64,000 nt of DNA from Bacteroidota bacterium (lineage in GTDB: Bacteria; Bacteroidota; Bacteroidia; SXHM01), in contig CANKAM010000007.1 of the NCBI GenBank assembly GCA_947479755.1, forward strand, positions 1 through 64,000. The letters are read 5' to 3'. The notes under the pieces were generated by a model that had not been told where the DNA came from, did not search any database, and saw only the letters and a program-made list of their open reading frames with translations. Made by a program: the position numbers and the translations under genes. Positions 9,279-18,243 of the stretch are shown in pieces. Position 1 is the first letter of the stretch; each line of letters opens with the position of its first letter.

Positions 9279-10442
9279 ATGATAAAACTTTACTCAAAAA
9301 GCCACATAGCCACTAAGCCAAATAGCCAAATAGGATTTGCTACTTGGCTACTTCCCTGCTTGGCTATTTGCCTGTTTGCCTGCAACAAACCCGATGACCC
9401 CGAGCCAACCGATACCACCCCCGTATTTTTCATCAACGGACAATTAGACAATTCGGGTCTTGCTATCAGTGCCGGTGAAAACGGCTATTATATGTATTCG
9501 GATTATTGGTTAGACGCTAACGATGTGTTCACCTTTATGGGAGAGTTTAAGCCAACCGATTGCTTTAGTTGCGCCAATACTCTGAAGGTTATATTCAGCA
9601 ATTACAAAGCCGATGCAGTTCCCTCTTCAGCAATTGATGCAGGAAGTTTTCCTTTAACCTATCTTCCGTTTAGTATTCCGGGCGGAGTGCCGGCCAGTTA
9701 CAGCGTAAAATTTACTCCGCTTACAACGGGTGGTCAGCCTCAAAGCTTTTTATGGGATTTTGGTGATGGCACCACCTCTGCCGAAGGAAGCCCAACACAT
9801 ATTTATGCCAACACGGGCATTTATGAAGTAGGACTAACTGTAACCTACCAGTCGGGATGCAGCAGTAATATCAGCAATCCGCTTAATCTGGGAGTGTCAG
9901 CGCTTTCGTGCGATGCAGGGTTTATTCTTTCCTCAGTGGATGTGAATACCGTAGCGCTTACTTCCAATCCGGGCGGCACAGCACCATGGACCTATGATTG
10001 GGATTTTGGTGACGTTACTCCGCACGACAACAGCGCCAATCCAACTCACACGTTTGCCAACTCCGGAGTTTATCAGGTTTGCCTCACTACGGTGAGTAGC
10101 GACAGTTGCACCAACACCCGCTGCCTTAATGTGGCCACCGAAAATCCGGGCGAATGTTCTATCCGTTATTCAGCCATCACCACTACTATTTCCAATCCTT
10201 TTAACCTTTCAACAGTAGAGGTGCAATGGACCGATGCGGCAGGTGTGGAATACACCTCAAACAATGCAGCACAGCCCATGGCCAGCTATTTTAAAATAAA
10301 CAATGTGGAAGAATATGAAGTAAATGAGAACGGAGATAGAACAAAAAAGTTGAACATCAGTTTAAACTGCACTTTATATAACGGAACCAATTCCATACAA
10401 CTTGAAAATGCGGCAGCTACTATAGCGGTGGCGCATCCATAA
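9279..10442 (+). CDS. PKD-domain lipoprotein
   Basis: Surface or periplasmic lipoprotein of 387 residues. The signal peptide ends in lipobox LFAC (Cys35). Two PKD domains follow, marked by SFLWDFGDGTTS (about residues 162-173) and YDWDFGDVTPHDN (about 240-252), each ending in a VCL- or VGL-containing strand. The C-terminal part (about 290-387) is not recognised. It starts 5 bases after the barrel fusion gene, so it is cotranscribed with the sigma unit. The signal-peptide coding region is made of a palindromic repeat (9317-9372). PKD domains usually mediate protein or carbohydrate contacts; the ligand is unknown. Confidence 0.8.
   Translation: MIKLYSKSHIATKPNSQIGFATWLLPCLAICLFACNKPDDPEPTDTTPVFFINGQLDNSGLAISAGENGYYMYSDYWLDANDVFTFMGEFKPTDCFSCANTLKVIFSNYKADAVPSSAIDAGSFPLTYLPFSIPGGVPASYSVKFTPLTTGGQPQSFLWDFGDGTTSAEGSPTHIYANTGIYEVGLTVTYQSGCSSNISNPLNLGVSALSCDAGFILSSVDVNTVALTSNPGGTAPWTYDWDFGDVTPHDNSANPTHTFANSGVYQVCLTTVSSDSCTNTRCLNVATENPGECSIRYSAITTTISNPFNLSTVEVQWTDAAGVEYTSNNAAQPMASYFKINNVEEYEVNENGDRTKKLNISLNCTLYNGTNSIQLENAAATIAVAHP
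9317..9372. repeat. palindromic repeat encoding the lipoprotein signal peptide
   Basis: Left arm GCCAAATAGCCAA (9317-9329) pairs with right arm TTGGCTATTTGCC (9360-9372) with 12 of 13 matches. The loop holds further TTGGCTA-type words. The same vocabulary occurs in the element at 48030-48147. It lies wholly within the reading frame and encodes residues 14-31 of the lipoprotein precursor. Confidence 0.7.
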
Positions 10443-10501
10443 ATAAAAAAACAAGCCCACCAACCTTTATCAAACAATCAGCGTGTATATCACCGAAACC
10501 C

Positions 10502-10530
10502 AAAATCACTAAATCGTAATTCACCAAATC
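10502..10530. repeat. short direct repeats AATCAC(T/C)AAATC before the PKD gene
   Basis: Degenerate copies of a 10-13 base word (AAATCACTAAATC, then TTCACCAAATC) occur in the 98-base gap between the PKD lipoprotein and the large PKD gene. No promoter or terminator is obvious here, so cotranscription through the gap is likely. Confidence 0.4.
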
Positions 10531-10540
10531 ATAAATAAAA

Positions 10541-13504
10541 ATGAAACAATTAATCTCTACCCTCACACTAATCTTTGCAGCAGCAATTTCAAGCTTTGCC
10601 TGCGTAGGTGAATTTACCTACACCGTTGAAAACAACGTTGTGGTTTTTCATGGAATATCAGATACCCCTGGCGTAACTTATCATTGGAACTTTGGCGACC
10701 AAAGCGATGCCAATGGCGAAAATGTAACGCATACTTATTCGGTTTATCCAGAGCATTACAATGTATGTCTTACTATTTCAGACGGACTTGGCTGCACCGA
10801 TGAATATTGCGCAAGCGTTTATGTACAAACAGGACCCGGCACAAACTGCGAAGGTTCGTTTACCTATGTTGTTGAAGGCGCCACCGTTGCTTTTGAAGGA
10901 CACTCAAGCTATTCCGAAGTTTCGTACTACTGGTTTTTTGGTGATGGTTCCAGCCCTGCAACCGGACAAGGTCAAACACATACCTATGAGCTTTATCCCG
11001 AACATTACGAAGTGTGTATGATTGTAGTAAACGGCAACGTTGGCTGTCAGGACACCGTTTGCCAAACCATTTATGTTGAAGGACCGCCAAACCCTGCCGA
11101 TTGCGAAGGTTCATTCACCTATACCGTTAGCAATAACACAGTAACATTTGCCGGAAGTTCAACCTATGGTGATGTTGATTACCACTGGATTTTTGGTGAC
11201 GGAAGCGATGCAAACGGACAAAACCTTTCACACACCTATACTACTTATCCTGAACATTATGATGCATGTCTTGTAATTCACAACACAACTGTTGGTTGTA
11301 TAGATACGGTATGTCAGAATATTTATGTTGAAGGTACCCCGTCTGCCTGTGAAGCAAACATTACGTATACCATTACCGGCACCGAAGTTCATTTTCATGG
11401 AGAATCAACCGTTCCCGAAGTAACCTATCACTGGAACTTTGGCGACCAAAGCGATGCCAATGGCGAGAACGTGGTGCATAACTACGAACTTTCACCCGAA
11501 CATTATGTAGTATGTTTAACCATTCACAACAGCAGCGGTTGCGAAGCCTACGTTTGTGATACCATCTTTATTGAAAGCACTACACCTGAAGAATGTCACG
11601 CATCTTTCACTTACACCATCAGTGGAAACGAGGTGCATTTTGATGGTGCATCTAACGTTCCCGGTGTTTATTACTACTGGCATTTTGGTGACGGAACAAC
11701 AGGCGGAGGTGAAAACCCTGTACATAATTACACACTTTCACCCGAGCATTACAATGTTTGCCTGACTATCTATAATAACGATGGCTGCGAGAACACGTAT
11801 TGCCATACTGTTTTTGTAGAAGGCAACGAAAACAACAGCGACTGCGAAGCTTTATTCACCTTTGTTCAGGACGGAAATATTGCAGTATTCCATGGAAGCT
11901 CATCAGTTCCGGGAGTTGATTATAGCTGGAGTTTTGGTGATGGTACTGAAGGCGCAGGTGAAAATGTAACGCACACGTTTACATCGTTCCCTGAACATTA
12001 TACCGTTTGTTTAACCATTCACAACAGCAACGGATGCGAAAGCCATTCATGTCAGGTCATTTATGTACAAAGCAGCGGTGGCGGTGGTGATGAGTGCGAA
12101 GCATCATTCACCTATACCGTTGTTGACAATGCCATACACTTCATGGGTCATTCAAACCAAAATGGTGTAAGCTACAGTTGGATATTTGGCGACAACTCAA
12201 CCGGACAAGGACAAGATCCTTGGCATACATACACGTTGTTTCCTGAACATTATAATGTGTGCCTGATTATCAATAACAATAACAACGGTTGCAGCGATAC
12301 CGTTTGTCAGACAGTATATGTACAGCACGGAAGCGGAAGTACATGTAACTCAGAATTCACTTACACTATTACAGGTAATGAGGTTCACTTTAACGGGCCA
12401 TCTAACGCAGACGGAACACATTATCAGTGGAGTTTTGGCGATGGTCATGCAAGTGATAACCACAATCCTAACCATGCTTATACTTTGTTTCCTGAGCATT
12501 ATGAAGTGTGCTTAACCGTTACCAACACCGCTAACGGTTGCAGCGAAGAATCATGTCAGACCATTTTTATTCAGCAAGGAAACAGTCCCGACCATTATGA
12601 ACTTTCAGGCACCATTTATACAGGACAAGACTATGCCGATGAAGGATATGTAATGCTTATTCATTTTGATGCAAGCACAGGATCATTAGTGCTTGACCAA
12701 ACAATAGGTATTGGTGCAAATGGGCATTATTCTTTTCTTGCCAGCCCGGGTAACTATTTCGTGAAAGCAGCATTATCGCCTGGTTCTGCACACTACGCGA
12801 ATTTCTTGCCTACTTATTTTGAGCACGAATTGTTCTGGTACAATGCTGATGTAATCAGCCATACTGTAGCTGGAAGCTTCAATCGTAATATCCACATGAT
12901 TGAGGGTAACAACCCTGGCGGCCCCGGCTTTATTGGTGGATTGGTTACAGAAGGTGCCAACAAAACCGAAGGTCCGGGTGATGTTGTAGAAGGTGTTCAG
13001 GTTATGTTACTCAACATGAATGACGAGCCGTTGCAATACACTTACAGCAATGCTTTTGGCGAGTTCTCATTCAGCAATGTGGCTTACGGAACCTATCAGG
13101 TGTATGGCGAAGTGTACAACCTCACTACTGTTCCTGCTATCGTAACCATTGACGGTTCAAACATGAACATCACTGATATTGGTTTGCTTATCACTTCAAG
13201 AGAGGTAACTACCGGTGTTAATGAGGTTGCAGTGCTTAACGAAACTTCGGTTGGTAATGTATTCCCAAATCCGTTTAAAGGAGATGCGGCTATCAATATC
13301 AGCCTGCAGAAAGATGCACGTTTAAGCATTCGCATAGTTGATATTGCAGGAAGACAAGTGTATGCCACCATCATGAACTTTGGTTCAGGTGTTCAGCAAA
13401 TTAACCTGCCTGTATCAGAATTAAGTGCGGGAATTTATAACCTCATACTTGCAGATGAGAAAACAAATTCAGCAGTAACACGCAAATTAGTTAAAACAGA
13501 ATAA
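10541..13504 (+). CDS. secreted protein with eight Cys-rich PKD repeats and a T9SS type A sorting domain
   Basis: Large exported surface protein (987 residues). A signal peptide (residues 1-20) is followed by eight PKD repeats of about 80-85 residues beginning near Cys21, Cys103, Cys188, Cys270, Cys352, Cys435, Cys519 and Cys602. Each has the core (W/F)xFGD, the signature PEHY followed two residues on by C, and three more cysteines, suggesting two disulfides per repeat. Residues about 690-890 form one or two carboxypeptidase-regulatory-like beta domains (ELSGTIYTG; GEFSFSNVAYGTYQVYG). The C-terminus, from about residue 905 (VFPNPFKGDAAINISL), is a T9SS type A sorting domain. It probably acts as an adhesin or matrix protein; the ligand is unknown. 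Last gene of the sigma unit. Confidence 0.88.
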   Translation: MKQLISTLTLIFAAAISSFACVGEFTYTVENNVVVFHGISDTPGVTYHWNFGDQSDANGENVTHTYSVYPEHYNVCLTISDGLGCTDEYCASVYVQTGPGTNCEGSFTYVVEGATVAFEGHSSYSEVSYYWFFGDGSSPATGQGQTHTYELYPEHYEVCMIVVNGNVGCQDTVCQTIYVEGPPNPADCEGSFTYTVSNNTVTFAGSSTYGDVDYHWIFGDGSDANGQNLSHTYTTYPEHYDACLVIHNTTVGCIDTVCQNIYVEGTPSACEANITYTITGTEVHFHGESTVPEVTYHWNFGDQSDANGENVVHNYELSPEHYVVCLTIHNSSGCEAYVCDTIFIESTTPEECHASFTYTISGNEVHFDGASNVPGVYYYWHFGDGTTGGGENPVHNYTLSPEHYNVCLTIYNNDGCENTYCHTVFVEGNENNSDCEALFTFVQDGNIAVFHGSSSVPGVDYSWSFGDGTEGAGENVTHTFTSFPEHYTVCLTIHNSNGCESHSCQVIYVQSSGGGGDECEASFTYTVVDNAIHFMGHSNQNGVSYSWIFGDNSTGQGQDPWHTYTLFPEHYNVCLIINNNNNGCSDTVCQTVYVQHGSGSTCNSEFTYTITGNEVHFNGPSNADGTHYQWSFGDGHASDNHNPNHAYTLFPEHYEVCLTVTNTANGCSEESCQTIFIQQGNSPDHYELSGTIYTGQDYADEGYVMLIHFDASTGSLVLDQTIGIGANGHYSFLASPGNYFVKAALSPGSAHYANFLPTYFEHELFWYNADVISHTVAGSFNRNIHMIEGNNPGGPGFIGGLVTEGANKTEGPGDVVEGVQVMLLNMNDEPLQYTYSNAFGEFSFSNVAYGTYQVYGEVYNLTTVPAIVTIDGSNMNITDIGLLITSREVTTGVNEVAVLNETSVGNVFPNPFKGDAAINISLQKDARLSIRIVDIAGRQVYATIMNFGSGVQQINLPVSELSAGIYNLILADEKTNSAVTRKLVKTE

Positions 13505-13526
13505 AATCTTTCCCTGTTGTTGTGTG

Positions 13527-13565
13527 ACCCCTGCCGTTTGGACTAAAACTTCGGCAGGGGTTTTT
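13527..13565 (+). terminator. intrinsic terminator after the PKD gene
   Basis: Perfect 10-base stem ACCCCTGCCG / CGGCAGGGGT with a 15-base loop, followed by TTTTTGC. It lies 23 bases after the PKD stop codon and closes the sigma/PKD transcription unit. Confidence 0.85.
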
Positions 13566-13617
13566 GCTTCCTGATTTTTAAGCTATAACTTTAAGCCGTG
13601 CAAATTCAAATTGTGTA

Positions 13618-14103
13618 ATGGCAAAATTAGTTCTTGACTGGAAAGATGAGCAGGAAGATTCTTTCGCGCTTATTGGCATTTCGTGTCACCAGAAAGATTA
13701 CCGCCTTTGCTGGGAACTGAATAAAATACTGGAGATTGAACTTCAAAAAGAAGAAGATATTCCGGGACCGACTGAAGAAATTTCTTTCTCGCGCTATTAT
13801 TATAACAACGAAGATTTTTTGCAGGATTTTTATTTGATCACCAACAAAATCGGGAAAATATTTTTTGCAGCCGAACTGAAACAAGCTGATTACATTTTGC
13901 AGATTTACGGTTTGCGTAGCGAATACGAAGTTGATGAGTTGGTGCAGAAAATTATAAGTATTGACAGCGTGCTTACAGCTTCTGTTTTTGACACCGAAAA
14001 ACTGAAATACGGTCACGCACTTTTTTATACCGCCATACCTAAAAAGAAAAAAGAAGAGCACGAAGATTTACTCGCAGCCTTCAGAAAAAAAAGAATAAAA
14101 TGA
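13618..14103 (+). CDS. IPExxxVDY-family protein of unknown function
   Basis: Cytoplasmic protein of 161 residues with no signal peptide. The family is named after a motif that here reads AAELKQADY (residues 84-92), keeping only the Glu, Asp and Tyr. Members occur across Bacteroidota directly upstream of pyruvate kinase, as here: its TGA stop overlaps the pyk start in an ATGA junction. The conserved coupling suggests a link to pyruvate kinase or central metabolism, but no function is known. Confidence 0.72.
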   Translation: MAKLVLDWKDEQEDSFALIGISCHQKDYRLCWELNKILEIELQKEEDIPGPTEEISFSRYYYNNEDFLQDFYLITNKIGKIFFAAELKQADYILQIYGLRSEYEVDELVQKIISIDSVLTASVFDTEKLKYGHALFYTAIPKKKKEEHEDLLAAFRKKRIK

Positions 14104-15539
14104 ACTACAACAAAACAAAAATTGTCGCCACCATCGGACCTGCTTCATCATCGTATGAAGCGTTGAAAGAAATGGCAGAAGCAGGGATGAATATTTGCCG
14201 CCTTAATTTTTCGCATGGAGCGCATGAGGTGCACAAAGCAGTTATTGACAACATCCGCAAACTGAATGCTGAAAAACCTTATAATATTGGCATAATAGCC
14301 GATTTGCAAGGACCAAAAATTCGTATCGGGATGATGGAGAAAAACAGTGCAGGCGCAGATGAAATTACATTGGTAACAGGCGATGAAATCATTTTTACCA
14401 CAAAAGAATGTATCGGCACAAAAGAGAGATTATATATTACGTATCAGTCCTTTCCTTCCGATGTAAAAGTGGATGACAAAATTTTAATAAACGATGGAAA
14501 AATTGCGCTTCGTGTTCTTGAAACCGACAGAGTAAGCGAAGTAAAAGCGTTGGTTACACATGGTGGAATTCTTTCATCAAAAAAAGGAGTAAATCTGCCG
14601 AACACAAAAATTTCATTGCCTTGTCTTACTGATAAGGACAAAAAAGATTTAGAGTTTGCCTTGAGTCAGGATGTGGAGTGGATTGGACTTTCTTTTGTAC
14701 GCTCTGGCGAAGATATTATTGAACTGAAACACTTGATTGCCAATCAAGGCAAGAACACCAAAGTAATTGCCAAGATTGAAAAACCTGAAGCCATTCAGGA
14801 TATTGATGTCATCATAAAAGAGACCGATGCCATAATGGTTGCTCGCGGTGATTTAGGTGTTGAGGTGCCGATGCAGAAAGTTCCCGTGATACAAAAACTG
14901 ATTGTGAAAAAATGTCTGGAAGCTGCAAAGCCTGTTATAATTGCAACACAGATGATGGAGAGTATGATTACAGGAATTAGTCCTTCGCGCGCTGAGGTAA
15001 ATGATGTTGCCAATTCAGTGATGGATGGTGCAGATGCGCTGATGCTGAGCGGTGAAACGTCTGTCGGAGATCATCCTGCAAAAGTGGTGGAAGCTATGCG
15101 CACCATTATTGAATACATTGAAGGATTTGAAGATATTTATAACAAGGAACACTTGCCTGTTCCCGGCACCGACAGATTTATTTCTGACTCAATTTGCTAC
15201 AATGCAAGTCTTATCGCCAAGCAAACAAATGCAGCTGCTATTATCACCATGACGCACAGTGGCTATACGGCTTTCCGGGTTTCCAGTCATAGACCTGACA
15301 CCAATATTTTAATCTTTACCGACAATCAGAGCATTTTAAATATGCTTAATTTAGTTTGGGGAGTACGTGGTTTTTATTACGATAAATATGTGAGTACCGA
15401 CCATACCATTGCCGACATAAAACTGCGCCTGAAAAAAATGGGATTGGTAAAAGAGAAAGACATCATCATCAACATTGCCAGTATTCCTATCAGCGAGCGC
15501 GGGCAATCGAATATGATTAAGGTGAGTTACGTGAGTTAG
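14100..15539 (+). CDS. pyk: pyruvate kinase
   Basis: Catalyses the final ATP-forming step of glycolysis, phosphoenolpyruvate plus ADP to pyruvate plus ATP. The 479 residues match the family length. Visible motifs are the N-terminal TKIVATIGPAS, the K+/Mg-site region ICRLNFSHG, VIAKIEKPEA with the catalytic lysine, MVARGDLGVE, and the domain-joining segment ATQMMESM. A C-terminal allosteric-type domain runs from about residue 355. It is translationally coupled to the IPExxxVDY gene, and its 3' end overlaps the convergent oxygenase gene by four bases. Confidence 0.96.
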   Translation: MNYNKTKIVATIGPASSSYEALKEMAEAGMNICRLNFSHGAHEVHKAVIDNIRKLNAEKPYNIGIIADLQGPKIRIGMMEKNSAGADEITLVTGDEIIFTTKECIGTKERLYITYQSFPSDVKVDDKILINDGKIALRVLETDRVSEVKALVTHGGILSSKKGVNLPNTKISLPCLTDKDKKDLEFALSQDVEWIGLSFVRSGEDIIELKHLIANQGKNTKVIAKIEKPEAIQDIDVIIKETDAIMVARGDLGVEVPMQKVPVIQKLIVKKCLEAAKPVIIATQMMESMITGISPSRAEVNDVANSVMDGADALMLSGETSVGDHPAKVVEAMRTIIEYIEGFEDIYNKEHLPVPGTDRFISDSICYNASLIAKQTNAAAIITMTHSGYTAFRVSSHRPDTNILIFTDNQSILNMLNLVWGVRGFYYDKYVSTDHTIADIKLRLKKMGLVKEKDIIINIASIPISERGQSNMIKVSYVS

Positions 15540-16534
15540 AGCACATCTCTTTTCAACTCCGGAAAAACTTTTGAAACTTTATTGAGAATATAATCTCCAT
15601 ACGTTCCTTCAAACGTATGTACGTTTGACTTGTCCCATCGTTCTGCGCTGTCATCTTCTGCCGGTTGTGAAATGTTTTCAATTTTCTTTGGAACAGTATC
15701 AAACCCCGGATCAAAAAACAAAGGAAATGACAATCTGCTTTTCCCTGATTTATTCAGCACACGATGAGGTGTGGAGCGATACAAACCTCCTGTCATGCGA
15801 TCGAGCATATCCCCGATGTTGCAGATAAAAGTATTTTCAATCGGTGGTGCTTCTATCCATTGTCCGCGCGATTTAACCTGTAAACCACCAATAGCATCTT
15901 GTTTTAAAATAGTGAGCAAGCCGTAATCGGTATGTTCGCCAACGCCCCACAGTTCTTCGTTTTCAGCATGATATGGATAATGAAAAATACGAAAAAGTAT
16001 CAACGGGTCTTTGGTATAACGCAAATAAAAATAATCAGCATCAAGTTTTAAACTAAGCGCAATTCCTTTAATAACAACATGACCTACTTTAGTAACTTCA
16101 TCTATGTATTGTAATACTCTTTCGCGAAGTTCTTCGGGCTTCTCGGGAAAAAGATTTTGCCCGTGCATGGGAGTTCCTGCAATTACTTGCGGATTGTTTT
16201 TATCCAGTTCAGTTCCAAAATAAATACCTTCTTTGATGTCAGGTTTTCCTGAAGTAAGTTCACCGCCAACAGGGAAAAAACCACGCCATGCTTTTCCTCC
16301 CAACTGCATGGAGATTTTTAATTTTTCTTCTTCAGCCAGTTTGAAAAATTCATGACTTAGCTTTTCTATTTTCTCCTGCAACGCCTGATTAACACCGTGC
16401 CCGGATATATAGAAGAAGCCATGTTCGCGACAGGCGGTATTTATTTGTTGCGCAATTTTATCACTAGCAGTTTTGTCTGTTTCTTTTTCACGCAGTGGAC
16501 TTATGTCTATTACAGGAATTTCTGGTGTATTCAT
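15536..16534 (-). CDS. isopenicillin-N-synthase-like 2-oxoglutarate/Fe(II) oxygenase
   Basis: Non-heme iron dioxygenase of the isopenicillin N synthase/2OG-Fe(II) family (332 residues, cytoplasmic). The N-terminal DIOX_N-type domain begins IPVIDISPL and includes EHGFFYISGHGV. The iron triad is His201 and Asp203 (GEHTDYGLL) with His257 (STPHRVLN), and the 2-oxoglutarate or substrate-binding RxS pair is Arg267/Ser269. The substrate is not predictable; relatives oxidise amino acids, hormones and secondary metabolites. It is convergent with pyk, and a palindromic repeat separates it from the next minus-strand gene. Confidence 0.88.
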   Translation of the reverse strand: MNTPEIPVIDISPLREKETDKTASDKIAQQINTACREHGFFYISGHGVNQALQEKIEKLSHEFFKLAEEEKLKISMQLGGKAWRGFFPVGGELTSGKPDIKEGIYFGTELDKNNPQVIAGTPMHGQNLFPEKPEELRERVLQYIDEVTKVGHVVIKGIALSLKLDADYFYLRYTKDPLILFRIFHYPYHAENEELWGVGEHTDYGLLTILKQDAIGGLQVKSRGQWIEAPPIENTFICNIGDMLDRMTGGLYRSTPHRVLNKSGKSRLSFPLFFDPGFDTVPKKIENISQPAEDDSAERWDKSNVHTFEGTYGDYILNKVSKVFPELKRDVL

Positions 16535-16558
16535 TAATTATCGTTTTAATTTCTAATC

Positions 16559-16634
16559 CGTCATTGCGAGCGGTAGCGAAGCAATCTCAGATAATGCGAA
16601 AGATTGCTTCGGGTGAAAAACCCTCGCAATGACG
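16559..16634. repeat. palindromic intergenic repeat, GTCATTGCGAG family, copy 1
   Basis: Starts CGTCATTGCGAGCGG and ends CCTCGCAATGACG, with an inner inverted pair GAAGCAATCT / AGATTGCTTC. It fills almost the whole gap between two minus-strand genes. A second, diverged copy lies at 23400-23495. Confidence 0.9.
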
Positions 16635-16637
16635 AAC

Positions 16638-17693
16638 CTAAATGTCATATCGTTTCGTTCCTTCAATTTCTAAAATTAAATCAGGACCGTAAGCCATTGA
16701 AGGTGTCATGTATCCTCTTTTGAAATTGCCGTTCAGCACTTTTTCTGCAATGTTTACAGCTGTTGCCGCGGTGAGTGTATAGCCTTCATGTGTTTTCAAT
16801 CCCGCTGATTTTTTCTCGCCTTTTGCGTTTTGTACTTCTCCATAAAAAATGCTGTAACCATTTTTCCGTTCCGTTTCATCAGGTCCGGGTTTGCGTTTAT
16901 TTACCTGTGCTTTCAGGTAATTCTGAACTAATGAACTGGAAAGCAACCACCCGATGTAATTACCCACTTTCATTGATTGTACCATGGAAGGAGAGGCGGA
17001 CATATAGGTTTCAATATTCGGAATTCCTGTGCTGTAATAGGCTGTTGAAACATCGCCCCATGGAATAGTGGCGCACAGAATTTTCTTTTCACCGAATGGG
17101 AACTCCTGCACATTGTGTGCGTTTTTAACATTTATAATTTTTCCGTCTTTGCGCACCGCACCGCCTGCTCCAAGGTTTTCAACCATGGTGAGTGAAGTAC
17201 CTCTCGACATTCTTCCCAAACTGGTAAACGCAAGTTTCAGACTTGTTGCATCGGGCAATTGTTGCTTTAGGTAAGCAGCTAAACAATCACTCGGCACCAC
17301 ATCAAAACCTGTTCCTGGCATCAGCATAATGCTGGCCTTCTTTGCTGCGTCACTTTTTGCGGCAGCGCCTTCAAAGACACCTATTTCACCGGTGATGTCA
17401 AGATAATGTGTGCCTGTTTGAATACAAGCACGTATCATCTGCTTAAATGTATGCGCAAACGGTCCGGCACAATGCAGCAACACTTTTTTGCCTTGCAAGG
17501 CAGCAAGTAATTTTTCTTTTTCGTTTACATCAAACACTGCATATTCTAATCCAAAACGATTAGCAAGTGCTTTTAGCTTTTCTTCGTTGCGGCCTGCCAG
17601 CAAAGGTTTCCAGCCTTTCTTTACTGCGTTTTGGGTTATCAGTTCACCGGTGTAGCCATAGGCTCCGTAAATCATTAAAGGGGTTTGTTCCAT
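16638..17693 (-). CDS. saccharopine-dehydrogenase-like / trans-acting enoyl reductase family protein
   Basis: NAD(P)-dependent oxidoreductase of the saccharopine dehydrogenase-like family (351 residues). The N-terminal Rossmann motif YGAYGYTGELI is at residues 9-19; a later GTGFDVVPSDCLA is conserved in this family. Members include lysine-pathway enzymes and trans-acting enoyl reductases of lipid biosynthesis, and the exact substrate cannot be chosen here. No membrane segment is evident. It stands alone, diverging from a small lipoprotein gene. Confidence 0.75.
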   Translation of the reverse strand: MEQTPLMIYGAYGYTGELITQNAVKKGWKPLLAGRNEEKLKALANRFGLEYAVFDVNEKEKLLAALQGKKVLLHCAGPFAHTFKQMIRACIQTGTHYLDITGEIGVFEGAAAKSDAAKKASIMLMPGTGFDVVPSDCLAAYLKQQLPDATSLKLAFTSLGRMSRGTSLTMVENLGAGGAVRKDGKIINVKNAHNVQEFPFGEKKILCATIPWGDVSTAYYSTGIPNIETYMSASPSMVQSMKVGNYIGWLLSSSLVQNYLKAQVNKRKPGPDETERKNGYSIFYGEVQNAKGEKKSAGLKTHEGYTLTAATAVNIAEKVLNGNFKRGYMTPSMAYGPDLILEIEGTKRYDI

Positions 17694-17781
17694 GTGTTTT
17701 TAATTTGGATACAAAAATGGTTTATTATTTTTATGGCATCAAAATTGTTTTTCCCTAAGCCAAAACCAAAAACTTTTTACT

Positions 17782-18168
17782 ATGAAAACTTTCAAAAATA
17801 AAATAGCTGTTGTTGCATTCACTATTGCCGTTGCACTTTCTTCTTGTACCACAGAGGAATCTTATGATTTTACAGGCACCTGGTTTTGCGAAGAGGATAA
17901 TTCCGTTTTAGGACAGTCTCAGTATACTGTAACTATTTCGGAATCACCAACGAATATCGATTCTGTGTTTATTTATAACTTTAATAATCTAGGCAATTCT
18001 ATAAGCGCTGTTGGTAGTATAAACGGAAATACCCTCACACTTGCTCCGCAATTAGTTGATAATTTAAATATTACTGGATCAGGGACATTAAGTGGTTCTA
18101 CTATTAACATGAATTATTCCGTTTCGGCAGGAGGCGTTCAAGCTGTTACTGCGATTTACACAAAGTAA
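17782..18168 (+). CDS. small lipoprotein, paralogue of the following gene
   Basis: Lipoprotein of 128 residues with lipobox ALSSC (Cys22). The mature part (from about residue 27) is beta-rich with FTGTWFCEEDNSVLG and NLNITGSGTLSG, and resembles small calycin-like or lipocalin-like lipoproteins of Bacteroidota. The next gene repeats this domain with about 50% identity. No function is recognised. A gap of 75 bases separates the two. Confidence 0.75.
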   Translation: MKTFKNKIAVVAFTIAVALSSCTTEESYDFTGTWFCEEDNSVLGQSQYTVTISESPTNIDSVFIYNFNNLGNSISAVGSINGNTLTLAPQLVDNLNITGSGTLSGSTINMNYSVSAGGVQAVTAIYTK

Positions 18169-18243
18169 TTACTGGTTCTATAAATAACAGTTATCTTAGC
18201 CTCTTATAAGGAATTACTCTTCTTACTAAAAAGTAGAAATAAG

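Noticed and set aside
13627..14061. 144-codon minus-strand frame opposite the IPExxxVDY gene
   Set aside because: Phe-rich product typical of antisense of a Lys/Glu-rich gene; the plus-strand gene is coupled to pyk.
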